A stretch of 64,000 bases of DNA from Pratylenchus scribneri (lineage: Eukaryota; Nematoda; Chromadorea; Rhabditida; Pratylenchidae), in the NCBI GenBank assembly GCA_030063045.1, contig JAQSEB010000150.1, positions 496,001 through 560,000 on the forward strand. Reading direction: 5' to 3'. Positions 31,859 to 42,376 of this stretch are shown in pieces (position 1 is the first letter of the stretch; each line of letters starts with the position of its first letter). A model generated the notes under the pieces. The model made no database searches. It was given only the letters and a program-made list of their open reading frames with translations, and was not told the DNA's origin. The position numbers and the translations under genes were made by a program.

Positions 31859-32999
31859 ATACAATATATACGGATCCTAATAATCCCGGTGGTTTCAGTG
31901 GATTTGTCAATTTGTATAGGGAAGTTAAAAGAAAATATCCAGAGATTACGAAAAAAGATGTACTCCATTTTCTTGAAGGAAATCGGACTTATACTCTATT
32001 CAGGGGAAGAAGGCGTAATTTTAAAACATCAAAGACAATTCCGATGGGTTTTATGACAAGTAGAATCTAAAGATCTTGTTCCAAATTTTTGTTTTAGATT
32101 TACAGGTGGATTTGGCCGATTTTCAGAGTTTAGCGGAAGAAAATGAAGGTTATCGATTTTGTTTGTTGGGTGTCGATGTCCTAAGTCGTCGGGTGTTCGC
32201 TGTCCCGATAAAATCCAAATCCACAAAAGATATGCTGGAAGGATTTGAGGAGCTTTTTAAACAAATGCCACATCTTCCATCTGAAATTTACTCTGACCGT
32301 GGATTAGAATTCGAAAGTGGGGAAATGAAGAAATATTTCAAAGATAAAGGGATTGAAAAATTTTCTGCACGTAGTAGCTATGTAAAAGCAGCTGTAGCTG
32401 AACGATTTATTCGTAGTTTAAAATTGAGACTTTATCGATGGATTTCTGAGAAAAATTCCTTAAAATGGTCCAAAGTTTTGCCAGAAATTGTAAATGCAAT
32501 GAACAATACAGTCAATGCAGCAACAGGGATGACCCCGAACCAAGTGAATCCGAAAAATGCCAGCATTCTTTGGGACAAACTTTATAGGGAATATCTTTAT
32601 CCAGAAAAGAAGAGAAAGACGACAAAATTCAAACCAGATGATGCTGTTCGTTTGGTAAAAAAGAAACAAACATTCGAAAAAGGATATTTGGCTAATTATT
32701 CAGGTTTGTTAATTAGTCATACATGCATATACCCATTTACAGATGAAATATATAAAATAAAAGAGGCGAGGAAATCAAACCCAGTGGACTATTATAAATT
32801 AGAGAATTATAAAGGGGAGACACTGAAGGGAAGAGCATATGCACCAGAGCTGGTTAAGACGCGACTGGATGCAGACACAACCTATAGAATAGAGAGTATA
32901 TTACAAGAGAGGAAAAGAAATGGTGTAAAAGAATTACTGGTGAAATTTTTCGGTTATCCCGAATCATATTGGATTAAACAATCAGATGTTGTTAATTAA
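31765..32999 (+). CDS. Polinton integrase (DDE, with chromodomain)
   Basis: Exons 31765-32059 and 32098-32999, 398 residues. The N-terminal part has IYTDPNNPGGFSGFVNLYRE and KYPEITKKDVLHFL, typical of Polinton integrases. The catalytic D-D-E set is the Asp in VDLADF just after the intron, the Asp of YSDRGLEFESG, and the Glu of VAERFIRSLK. The C terminus (TYRIESILQERKRNGVKELL, then VKFFGYPESYW) is a chromodomain, which may guide insertion into marked chromatin. The 6-bp duplication around the element fits its activity. Confidence 0.93.
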
Positions 33000-33096
33000 T
33001 TTGAATAAATCATTCTTTTTAAAAATTAATTTCTATTATCAATGTTTATTTCATTTTAATATTTAATTTATTCTGAATGAATAAATTCAATTTCAG

Positions 33097-34287
33097 ATGA
33101 GTAATTCATTTTATGTGATTGTTCCAAGCACTGGAACGGATAATCAAACGAATAAATTTCGAGTACAATTGCCTAGGAAATTGATATTAGATGGACCTGG
33201 ATGGACTGTGGGATTAGCTGGAATAATTTACCCAAATAGTTGGGCATCAATTGGAGCCCATGAAGACCAATTCCTTGCTATTCAATTAAAAAGCGGTGAA
33301 ATCAGACATTATAAAATTCCTAAGGGGAGCTATACTTCGGCTAAACATCTTGAGCAGAGCCTTTATCATGGGATTATCCGAGATATGGAAAGACGAATTC
33401 AAGAATCAAAAACTCATGACACGAGGACCAATAGAGCTAAAAGAAAAGTGAATGACGATGGAGAGGCACCCCTTCTTCCAGCCTCGTATAGACCACCAAC
33501 AAATACGGCTAAACAAACTACCCAAAATTTACCGCAAAATCAACAACAAATTTCCCAGTCTTCCTTAACAGAAAATCAATCACCGGAAAAAGGAATGGCG
33601 GAATATCAGAAAGAATTAGAATATTTAGAGGAACGTGATGGCTGGGCTTATGCACTAGCTTTAGAAATTTATTTACAACGGTTTAGAGCTATTTTAACCA
33701 TAGAAAGCCCAAATTTGAATGAACATATTGGAAAAAATTTTTCAATTTTCAAACAATATTATGACCAAATTGAGAAAGGTGCATTACATCCCCATATTAT
33801 GACAAAGGAAACTGAGGAGAATTTATTAGCCTACGCAAGAGCAATTCGCTTTGTTTACAATGAACACATTAGTCGATTTGAATTTGTTTGTACGGATGAT
33901 CGAATATCACATGTCAGATTGACCCCACAAATTGCCTATGCTCTAGGATTTGAGGAAAATATTAAAATAAAAAATGGAAATGTAGCCCGTTACGCACCAG
34001 ATATTCGAGGGGCAATGTCACAATTATGTGTCTTTATGAATCATGGAGTAATGGAATCAATCATCTTTGGCAATTCTTTTTCCAATCTACTTCAATTGGT
34101 GGCTGTTGAAGGAGAAAGTGGCGCTACAATTCAAAAACTCTTCACAAATCCACTTATGCATCGAGTGGTGGCACGAGAGATAGATAGTATGGATTTCGAA
34201 ATACGCTCAATAGACGGAAGACTTGTTAAATTCGATTATGGACAAATCACCCTGACACTTCTATTTAAAAAAGCAATCTATTTCTGA
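33097..34287 (+). CDS. Polinton minor capsid (penton-like) protein
   Basis: 396 residues, ATG directly after aatttcag (trans-splice-like acceptor). The N-terminal FYVIVPSTGTDNQTNKFRVQ, then WTVGLAGIIYPNSWASI, is the usual opening of the Polinton penton protein, which has a single jelly-roll. A Pro/Gln-rich insert lies near residues 125-170. A C-terminal region with RLTPQIAYALGFEENI is also typical of the family. Expected place: capsid vertices. Followed 24 bp later by the pVI-like gene. Confidence 0.85.
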   Translation: MSNSFYVIVPSTGTDNQTNKFRVQLPRKLILDGPGWTVGLAGIIYPNSWASIGAHEDQFLAIQLKSGEIRHYKIPKGSYTSAKHLEQSLYHGIIRDMERRIQESKTHDTRTNRAKRKVNDDGEAPLLPASYRPPTNTAKQTTQNLPQNQQQISQSSLTENQSPEKGMAEYQKELEYLEERDGWAYALALEIYLQRFRAILTIESPNLNEHIGKNFSIFKQYYDQIEKGALHPHIMTKETEENLLAYARAIRFVYNEHISRFEFVCTDDRISHVRLTPQIAYALGFEENIKIKNGNVARYAPDIRGAMSQLCVFMNHGVMESIIFGNSFSNLLQLVAVEGESGATIQKLFTNPLMHRVVAREIDSMDFEIRSIDGRLVKFDYGQITLTLLFKKAIYF

Positions 34288-34311
34288 GTTCATTTAGATT
34301 ATTTTAAAAAT

Positions 34312-34884
34312 ATGGTTAGACAAATATTTGACGGGAGTAATCTCCGCTTAAGTCAGCAATTTTCTCAAGATGGAGGTGGATTTATTGGGCGTTTTGATCA
34401 TGCCAGTCCCTATCAGAGAGGTTATGGCCATTTCTCAGCTTTGACAAGACAACGAGGGGCTGGGGTTGGTTCAGTTTTACGAAATGTTTGGCGTTATTTG
34501 AGGCCATTGGTCTCCAAAGTCCAACCCATAACCACAAATATTGGAAAGGCTGTAGGACAGGAAGCACTATCGACTACAGCTAGAGTATTAGGTTTTATTT
34601 AAATAAATTATTAATTAAAATTAATAATAAAAATAGATGACGTAGTGAAAGGGACGGATTTGAAAACGTCGGTGACTAATCAAAGCAAGGAGGGGATTCG
34701 TAAATTGGCGAATAGGGCGGCACAAAAATTACAATCAGGGGGCGGGAAGAGGCGGGGCCGAAAGTATAAAAGCAAGGGGAACAAACGAGGCCGCGTCATT
34801 TTAAAACCAGAGTTAATTGGACAGTCAGTTCCAGGAAGAGCTTTATTAAAAAAGAGAAGAGCAGATAATCTAGGATATTATTAA
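34312..34884 (+). CDS. pVI-like minor virion protein
   Basis: Exons 34312-34591 and 34637-34884, 175 residues. A Gly-rich N terminus (GAGVGSVLRNVWRYLRPLV) leads to an amphipathic helix and KAVGQEALSTTARVL. Exon 2 continues with SKEGIRKLANRAAQKLQSGG and a basic tail (KRRGRKYKSKG). The arrangement matches the small protein found beside capsid genes in Polintons that is compared with adenovirus pVI (internal cementing, membrane-active). The comparison is by pattern, not search. Confidence 0.7.
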
Positions 34885-34887
34885 AAA

Positions 34888-36483
34888 ATGTTGTACAAAA
34901 AGGTGGATGGAGCCAGCCCTAATTCAATTTCAGCGGCATTGGACTTATTCTCTACCCCTCCAACGAATTGTGCGGTTAGTAACAGTATGTATCGGCTTTA
35001 TCACCCATTAAATCCCATAAAGTTAGTAATTTTATATAATTAAATATAATTTTTCCTTATTTTAGTTCCATTCCTTTCCTATTTAAAATACATCCATTGA
35101 CTTCGATGATTGATCTTTCTAATATATATGTTATTACTGAAATGCAGTTAAAAAAGGTTAATAATGACGGTGAATTGGAAGATTTAGCTGCCGGCGAAAT
35201 CGTAGCCCCTATCCAAATGCCCGGTGGCACTTTTATAAGAAATTTAAAAATTATGCTTAATCAGAGGGAGATTTACGATTCTAATCAATTATATAGCTAT
35301 AAAGTGTATTTGGATACGGAGTTTAGTTACCCAACAACAGTAAAGGATGCCTATCTTTCGGCTTCAGGTTATCACAGAGAAAAAGAAAATCCAAATAGAG
35401 TCGCCGATGACGGTTATATTGCCCGTAAAAATGCATTCGCTAGCAGTAAGACAGTACAATTCATCCATAAATTGAGTGCTGATATCCTAAATCAAGATCT
35501 CTATTTGTAAGTTTTTTCATAAGAAATCGATAAAAATCATTATCAGAATCACAAATACGGAAATGGATATCGAAATTACCCCCCAAAATGATGACTTTAT
35601 GATTATTCAATCGTTGGTCGCCCCTGCAGCGGCAGTTGTTCAACAGCCAGCTGCTGGTGCAAATCCACCTGCAGCTCCGGCTGTTGCTGCAGTGCTACCA
35701 AAATACAAATTAGTTATTAATAATATTGCCCTACAAGTCAAAACGGTAATTTCTTTGCGATTGATAAGACTGATAGGAAATTTAGATTGATTTGATGGAT
35801 GGACTCTCTCTGGAGTTAAATACAAAATTAAACTCAGAGCCTGCACGTTATGGAATAAGGAAAACTTCGATAATCACATCTTTTATTAGTGCGGGCCGTC
35901 GTGACTTTATTTCCACTCTATTCTCTGATGAGGTCCCAAGACGTATTATGATTGGTTTAGTGGCAAACAAGAGTGTTATGGGTGATAAGCATACATCGCC
36001 ATTCTTTTTTGATAATTTTTCTGTACGAGAAATTGAATTGATGGCTAATGGACGAGTCTATCCACAGACCCCATATAATTTAGACTATCCAAATAGCCTT
36101 TTTATAAGAGCTTATCACGATTCACAAACAAACTTAGGATTTGCCGGAACGAATGAAAGTAATGGAATAACATATAAAATGTTCAAATCAGGCTGGAATG
36201 TTTACTGTTTTAATTTGACAAAGTACTCAATTAAATTCCCTTTAAATTCAATCGATATTTTTAGCGCACAAGAGGAGACGCCAGGCTTTGAGCTGGTTAG
36301 AGATGGATGCACCATGATAACCATTAGGTTCTCTGCCGATGTACCACCCGGAGGGATCCAATTGGTTGCCTATGCTGAGTCAGATGGTCAGTTTAGTTTC
36401 GAAATACTGTACACTAGTCATTCTTTTAAGGTCTTATTATGGTTGACCGGAATAGAACAATAACAAGTGATTTAACTGTATGA
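34888..36483 (+). CDS. Polinton major capsid protein (double jelly-roll)
   Basis: Five exons: 34888-35021, 35066-35506, 35547-35745, 35786-36386, 36431-36483 (1428 nt, 475 residues). The N terminus has LDLFSTPPTNCAV. Exon 2 has DLSNIYVITEMQLKK and TFIRNLKIMLNQREIYDSN. Exon 4 has FISAGRRDFISTLFSDEVPR, then IMIGLV, and VYPQTPYNLDYPN. The last intron is needed to reach the usual C-terminal pattern ending VDRNRTITSDLTV. These are the signatures of the Polinton major capsid. An Ala/Pro-rich loop (about 35625-35695) is probably surface-exposed. All introns are 40-45 nt. The stop overlaps the next ATG. Confidence 0.9.
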
Positions 36484-36674
36484 TGGAGACTCAAGAAAAA
36501 CAATTCCAATTCCAAACCCCAATTGCTTGTGATTTCCCTCAAATTTTGGATAAATCCCCGATAAATTTAATTTTTTGTATACTATATTTTCTTTTTGCCC
36601 TTTTTATTACCGGTTCAGCCCTTTATTTTTATTGGTATGGGAGGAATGGACAACAAAACAATAGGTTATTATAA
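36480..36674 (+). CDS. Small one-TM protein
   Basis: 64 residues with one membrane helix (LIFCILYFLFALFITGSALY) about residues 30-49 and a short polar tail. The ATG overlaps the capsid stop (ATGA). A donor at 36664-36665 and an acceptor ending at 36705 (intron of about 41 nt) would give an alternative, slightly longer tail. Small membrane proteins near capsid genes are common in Polinton relatives; function unknown. Confidence 0.65.
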   Translation: MMETQEKQFQFQTPIACDFPQILDKSPINLIFCILYFLFALFITGSALYFYWYGRNGQQNNRLL

Positions 36675-36705
36675 TGAATTTTCATTATACTTTCTCTCGA
36701 TATAG

Positions 36706-37168
36706 ATCGCCTGTTGAGCTCAAGCCCAAAGACCAATCGCTTTTATGAGGGAACATATCCTTCTGATAGGATTCCAAATTGCAGAGATTTCCCCTGCGGG
36801 ATGGTCATTAATCATGTCAGATTTTTATCATTAAAAAACAAACAAATAGTTGGATTTAGGATAGCTCGAATGGGAAGGGAACTCATTGGTCAGCCCTTTG
36901 GGTGCAAAGAAAGAATAAAGCATTCTGGTTCGATTCATTTGGTCGACCTCCACCTCTGAATATTAGCCAAATTTTGAAGAATAGATTTGAAAATATCGAA
37001 TATAACCCCCATAAATTTCAAAATTTGTTAGAGGATAATTGTGGCCATTACGCTATTACTTTCCTTCATTTTATGAGCTTAGGCTCCCTATTCCCCGAAA
37101 TTATTAAATTTTTTAAAAAATTAAATGATCCTGATAATTTTGTATTTAATTATGTAAATAATTTCTAA
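36706..37168 (+). CDS. Adenovirus-type cysteine protease (Polinton PRO)
   Basis: Exon parts 36706-36815 and 36860-37168, the intron (36816-36859) setting the frame. Motifs: FYEGTYPSDRIPNC before the junction; after it a catalytic His in GTHWSALWV, then FWFDSFGRPPP, and the nucleophile in EDNCGHYAI. This His ... Cys layout is that of the adenovirus maturation protease (C5) family used by Polintons to process capsid proteins. The 5' end is unresolved: the frame is open upstream only to a TGA just before 36680, and no in-frame ATG is visible, so the first exon may be upstream or initiation unusual. Confidence 0.8.
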
Positions 37169-37182
37169 TAAATTGCAGATAA

Positions 37183-38077
37183 ATGTTTTTCTTCATTTAC
37201 TTTTTTCTTTGCTTTTCTGATGCTCTGGAAATAAATTTGGTGTCGGAAAATCTGGATTCAATAAAATTGGATGAAAAGATCTTCAAATATGAATCTAGAG
37301 ATGGTTTCGGCTATTCAAAGGATAAAGTAATTTTTTCGATTTTGAAAATGAATTATTTAATTTCTCCAGATTTGTCTCCTTCATAAACACAATAATTTCT
37401 TCGGTTTTCAACTTTTCAATATTTGGACAATGGAATTAACAACACAATTCCCTTTAAATATTCGCAAAAACGACAATGTACCGATGGCTTGCTTTCATTT
37501 TAATGAATTCACATTCATTTTCATCAAAAATAAATTTAATTATACAACAATTGTACGAGGAATGCAGCAAAAAACCATCAAAGGACTTGAATATGATTTT
37601 CTTTCATTCGACAATATTCATGAACGGCTCTTCGCTATCAAAAATGGAAAAATTTGGGAAATTGATCTCATTTCTATAAACAACCTCTTTTCCTATCCAG
37701 GAATATTGAATAGTGCAAATATTCAATTAAAATTTATTCAAAACATCAATGTAACCTCAAAAGTTTCTATCATGAATGATCATCTTTTCATTTTTAATCC
37801 AAATAATATATCAATTTTTCTTATTTACTCAAAATGTAACCCTCAAATCATAAAACTACCTACCCTCAAACCTTTTAATCTTTTCTTAGCCCCATCAAAA
37901 TCAATAATTGAATCCCCCACTTTTCCATTTCATTGGATAATAATCGCCTTCTTTCTTAATATTCCAGCCTTTCTACTTTCCTACCATCTTTATAATAAAT
38001 ATCGAAATTATCTCCCTGTTCTCCAAACAATTCCTCTAAATATAAACCGTCGAACTGAAATTTTCACTTCAGTTTAA
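37183..38077 (+). CDS. Type I membrane protein with propeller-like ectodomain
   Basis: Exons 37183-37326 and 37370-38077, 283 residues. N-terminal signal peptide (MFFFIYFFLCFSDALE). The ectodomain has N-glycosylation sequons (NYT, NVT, NIS) and FLSFDNIHERLFAIKNGKIW, which resembles a blade of a YWTD-type beta-propeller. A membrane helix (WIIIAFFLNIPAFLLSY) precedes a short tail. Placed at the end of the structural block, directly after the protease, it may be a virion surface protein, but no fusion or receptor domain was recognised. The function is unassigned. Confidence 0.65.
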
Positions 38078-38124
38078 TATGAACAAATTTATCTAATAAA
38101 ATATTTGAAATGATAAAAGTGAAT
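38078..38124. terminator. Shared 3' end between convergent genes
   Basis: Only 47 bp separate the stops of the membrane protein (+) and the DNA polymerase (-). The segment contains aataaaatatttg, a possible poly(A) signal for the plus strand. Transcripts from the two strands may overlap. Confidence 0.45.
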
Positions 38125-41100
38125 TTAAAGATGGAATATTTTCTTTAGGATATCCTTATATTCTGAATTCATATGGAGGAGATAATTCAATGGATTGGAA
38201 GGGTGGTATCGATTGGTTAGAGTTTCAGAAAGGTCATCTCTTCTTTTGCTGTGATAATAGGATTGAGCATAATATTCATCATTCCTTGGGTCTTTCAAAT
38301 CGCCGCTGTATCCATAGGGCACAATTTGACCATGTGAGAGCAAAATTCCTTTCATCAAATTGATGACAAACTTTTTCTTTGAATGGACAGTGTGGATATC
38401 CCCGGGGATGGAAATCCTGAAATGGCGAGTGTCCAATTCCATTGGTTCATCTTCAATTCCTTCCATTTTTCTCAAAACTCTTCTTTTCAATTCTTCATGA
38501 TTAAAAATTTGCGAATTGCCTATGTCCAGAGTGACCCCTAAATTAAACAAATTCAAAGAGAAATAAAGGTCAAAAATTACCTTTCAATTTTTGGTCGTAC
38601 CAAATATTGCCTTCTTTATTTCTCATTTTCACCGTATAAACTTTCGCACCGCCACTAATAATTTCGAGTATTTCATCATTTGGGTAGACCTATAATAATC
38701 TTTCTTAGAATAAAAAAACTAAAAAAATACATCGCTGAGTTCGCCCAAATGCATTCCTCCTTGAATTGGGTCCCCAAAAATATCGGAATATTCATATGCA
38801 ATAGAATCCTAAAAATTTTTATTAAATAATTACGATTTTAAGCCCACTGTGTCCATATAGATAATTCGAACGTCTTTTCTTTTCAATAATTTTTGCAAAG
38901 CTTTGAGGAGTTGAACACGTCCACAAGCTGTAGTCCAGGCTGCTATTATTATATTTGATGAGGGATTTTCCATGATGAATTCATCTTTTGTTCGAAAGAC
39001 AAGCATTGTTGTAAAATCATCGATTTGATCAATTAGAGAAAATTCAATTTTGGGGTCATTCAAATATTGGGCCAATTGTGCATCAGTATTTACAAGGACG
39101 GTTTTAGAAAGTTGATTTCTCAATGCAAATCGACCCCACAGACCTATAATGAATAATTTATCATTTAATTACTCGTAAACTTACAATTCAACATCAATTT
39201 GGCAATGAATTTTAGTCCAGGATTAAAACTGATATCTTTGGGTTTGATATCTAATCCGAACTCATCATTGGCCTTTTTGCAATATTCCCGCATTGCTTTG
39301 ATCTGAGCCGCCCCTTCCAAATTTTTGATTTCAGCAGGCCATCCCGAACTAATGTATTTCAAACGGAGGAATTTCCTGACATATCCCTTGAACAATGCAT
39401 CATCCATATCCTCATTTTCCCAGCAATAGGCTCTGAATATTTTGGTGACCCGATAACCAGCCTCTAATGCTTCAGATAATTCCAATGATGTCATTGTTGC
39501 TTCCCACCCTCGTTCTTTGTCATCAAAATGGGTGCAAAAGTAATCAGGATCATATTTGCCTTGTTTGAATTTTTGAGCACATTTTCTAAAATTTTAAATT
39601 TAAATTTATAAATAAAAAATTGATATTACTTGCACAAACTGAACAGCAATCTATTGTCGCTGAAACGATGCGGTACAACTGGAATGTCGATATGTCTCGG
39701 CGGGACAAGAAAAACTTTTGAGATGCTTCTTGCCAAACAATTGTGGTCATCATCAATAATTTGGTATAGATCATCTGATTTCGTAAAATTCACTTCTTTA
39801 TTCACAATTGTGCACTTTGGATGATTTACAGGATAGGATTGGAAAAAATTTCTAAATAACGAATCAATTTAAATAAAAAATTGAATACTTACTGGCTCGG
39901 ATAAAGGCTGACAAAATCATACATTTTAACCTTTCTCTTGGAAATTTCTTTTATCCATTGTTCTGCTGTTTTGTCATAAACCGTCACATTCAAATCGGCT
40001 GGATTCCCATTCAAATTCATTGGAATTTCATTTTGTTCAGCCGAAGCTGTCAACCATTCAGGCCCAGTTCTTCCCCTAGAAATAATTATTTTAAAAATTC
40101 ATAATAATGAAAACCCGAAGAAGGCGTCTCGAATATTCAATGGGCCAGTATCGCAACAATTGTCCATGAATGCCTTAAATTCGGGATCCTTTTCGTAGAG
40201 TTCATCGATGCTAAAAATACATTTTAGGGTTAAACTGGATCATTTACTCACTCATGTTCCCAAAATACTTTCAAAGTCATTTCCTCCATAATGGCCTCGC
40301 ATTTTTCGACATTCTGCTGACGAATATCACCCACTCTTCTACCGGATAACACATCATCATCTTCCAATTTCTCATAGCATTTCGGGCACGCATGCCAGTG
40401 ACATCCAAAGATTTCAATCGCTAAAGGTCCATCATAGCCCGGTCTATTCTCCACATATCCATCGAGTAAATACTTAGAATAAAATAAATAAATTTTTAAG
40501 TTAATTTTACTTGTCTGTATCGTTTCTCTCCGCCATTATCCACATGTTGGATATCCCATCCTTTGGCTTCCGCCAACCATTTTAAAAATCTTCTGGCCTT
40601 AGTCGATTGTTGTCCCATCCGTTCATAACCCAAATGCGGGACCAGTGCCAAATATTTCTCTGGTAAATTCGTTCGGAAATACTGAAAATGAATTAATTTA
40701 GATAATAAGAAAAACACAAACTCTCATGCAAGCCGCACTAATGGTCACTGAATCGAGGATATTCATTCCAGTGACATCTCGAAAAATTTCGATCATCTTT
40801 ACGAGGCCATGGGTCAGAATTTTCACATCTTAATGAATATTTTTAAAGAAATTTTTTCAAAGAAACCTGCACTGCAATATTCGGCTAATTTTTGGCATAA
40901 ATTGAATTCAGTATAATAATTTTTTTCGTACCATTCATCGAATATTTGCCTTGCTTTCTTTAATAGACCATCGGCGTTGTAATGAATTTTGTCCGGTAGA
41001 TGTGGAAGAGTGATACCATAATTGCATGCCTGAACAATATTTAGATATACTTTAATTTAATTTACCTTATTAAACCCGTACGGAAACCATAGTTTTCCCT

Positions 41101-41785
41101 CTAATCTTCAATATTCAGTTGAAAAGTTTCAACAAAATTGGCCAATTTGAGTGGAATAAGATTGTAAGTGTCTCGGAATATTGTCGGATTTATCACACCT
41201 TTTTTGCGAAGAGACATTTGGTATAATTTGTTCCCTTGCCGAGTCAAACTTAATTAATTTAAAATATTTGAAATAAAACTGGAATGCATACTTTGGAATT
41301 AATCCGGAATTTCTTATAATGTCTCCCAAATTTCACCGATTCCTTTTTCCAATTGTCCAATTGTTGCTTCAAAGATACTTTTCAAGACTTCATCTGGGTA
41401 GAGTCCATCCGGATATTCCACATTCAAGATGAGAAATTCGGCCATGAATCGATATCCTTTAATAATTAATTTGATTTTCTTATTATAGAAAAAATAACCT
41501 TTAAAACGTTGACTTGTCGCTTGAGCTGCACTTATGCACCGAAAACCCTCGCCGTCAAAATTCTTTTCGTTAAGAACACGATTCATCGGATTTTCCTTGA
41601 CTTTTTGTGGACTTTTCCCTTGACCGGCACCTTCTTGAATTAATTCTCTTGCTTCCTATAAATTTTTATTTAAATTTTTCTTAAATTTTCTGAATTACAT
41701 CTTCTTCTGGTTCCCAAACTTCCATTTCTTCCAAATCCATTCTATCAAGAACGGGCATTTCATCAAAAATGTTTTGTTGATTCAT
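38125..41785 (-). CDS. Protein-primed DNA polymerase B of the Polinton
   Basis: About a dozen exons on the minus strand, start ATG at 41785-41783. In order: an N-terminal region of the Polinton polymerase type (GLIP, then LYQMSLRKKGV and LWFPYGFNKACNYG); SVTISAACM and NGGEKRYRQ; GPLAIEIFGCHWHACPKCY near 40390; motif A MYDFVSLYPS near 39915; VFLVPPRHIDIP near 39700; motif B (KLMLNC and LWGRF, split by an intron near 39150); motif C near 38855, where an intron separates the codons of MDT from those of DS; then KGVTLD. All three palm motifs are kept. Two frame breaks, each one base short in a small homopolymer (41331-41333 and 41103-41104), lie in the N-terminal part. The copy is therefore dead or mis-sequenced there. 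It should replicate the element using a terminal protein. Confidence 0.9.
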
Positions 41786-42376
41786 TTTGTCTTTGTTTGA
41801 ATTTGTTTTATAAATCAAAAAGAATGAATTTTCTTAAAATGAACAAAATTAAATCGGAAAAGAGGTTAAATTACGAAATTTAAAATAAAAGTGATTAAAT
41901 TTTTGTTTCAAAATATTTTCCCTTTCCTGTCAACACTCTTGGATCGGCTAGGTAATTAATCAAAGCACAAAAATTTATGTTCGAAAAAAACAACATTTCC
42001 GTCCCGTCTCGGATGAGGGAGGTAAAGCGAGGTGAAGCGAGGTAATTAGTCAAGGTGCGAAAAATTGCGCTAAGATCATATCTTGTCTACGTAAAAAAAA
42101 ACTTACTCAATGAGGGAAATAATTCTTTTTTGTTTTTCTGGCCAAGACAAAGTGGCGAAAAAATGGAATTGGTATATTGTAATATGGGAGATCTTCTTAT
42201 CATTCGTCCTTGGAAATCATATTTAATTTCGACCTGTTTTTCTGGACATTTTATTTATTACTCTTTAAAATAATATTTTCATTCAAACTTTTATTTTTTA
42301 ATGTGATTTAATTTCTTTTTGATTTTATAGAATCCTACGAATCTTACAAAAAATCCTATAAATCTTTCCCAAAACA
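41786..42376. promoter_or_regulatory. Divergent upstream region of polymerase and 423-residue protein
   Basis: About 590 bp between diverging genes. A GC-richer patch (41930-42080) holds repeated words: ggctaggtaattaatcaaag and cgaggtaattagtcaaggtg, plus two gaggtraagcg words. They are candidates for a regulatory site. A 72-codon ORF (42055-42273) has no recognisable feature. Confidence 0.45.

Noticed and set aside
42055..42273. 72-codon ORF between polymerase and the zinc-knuckle gene
   Set aside because: AT-rich, no domain, located in the shared upstream region; no splice consistency with neighbours.
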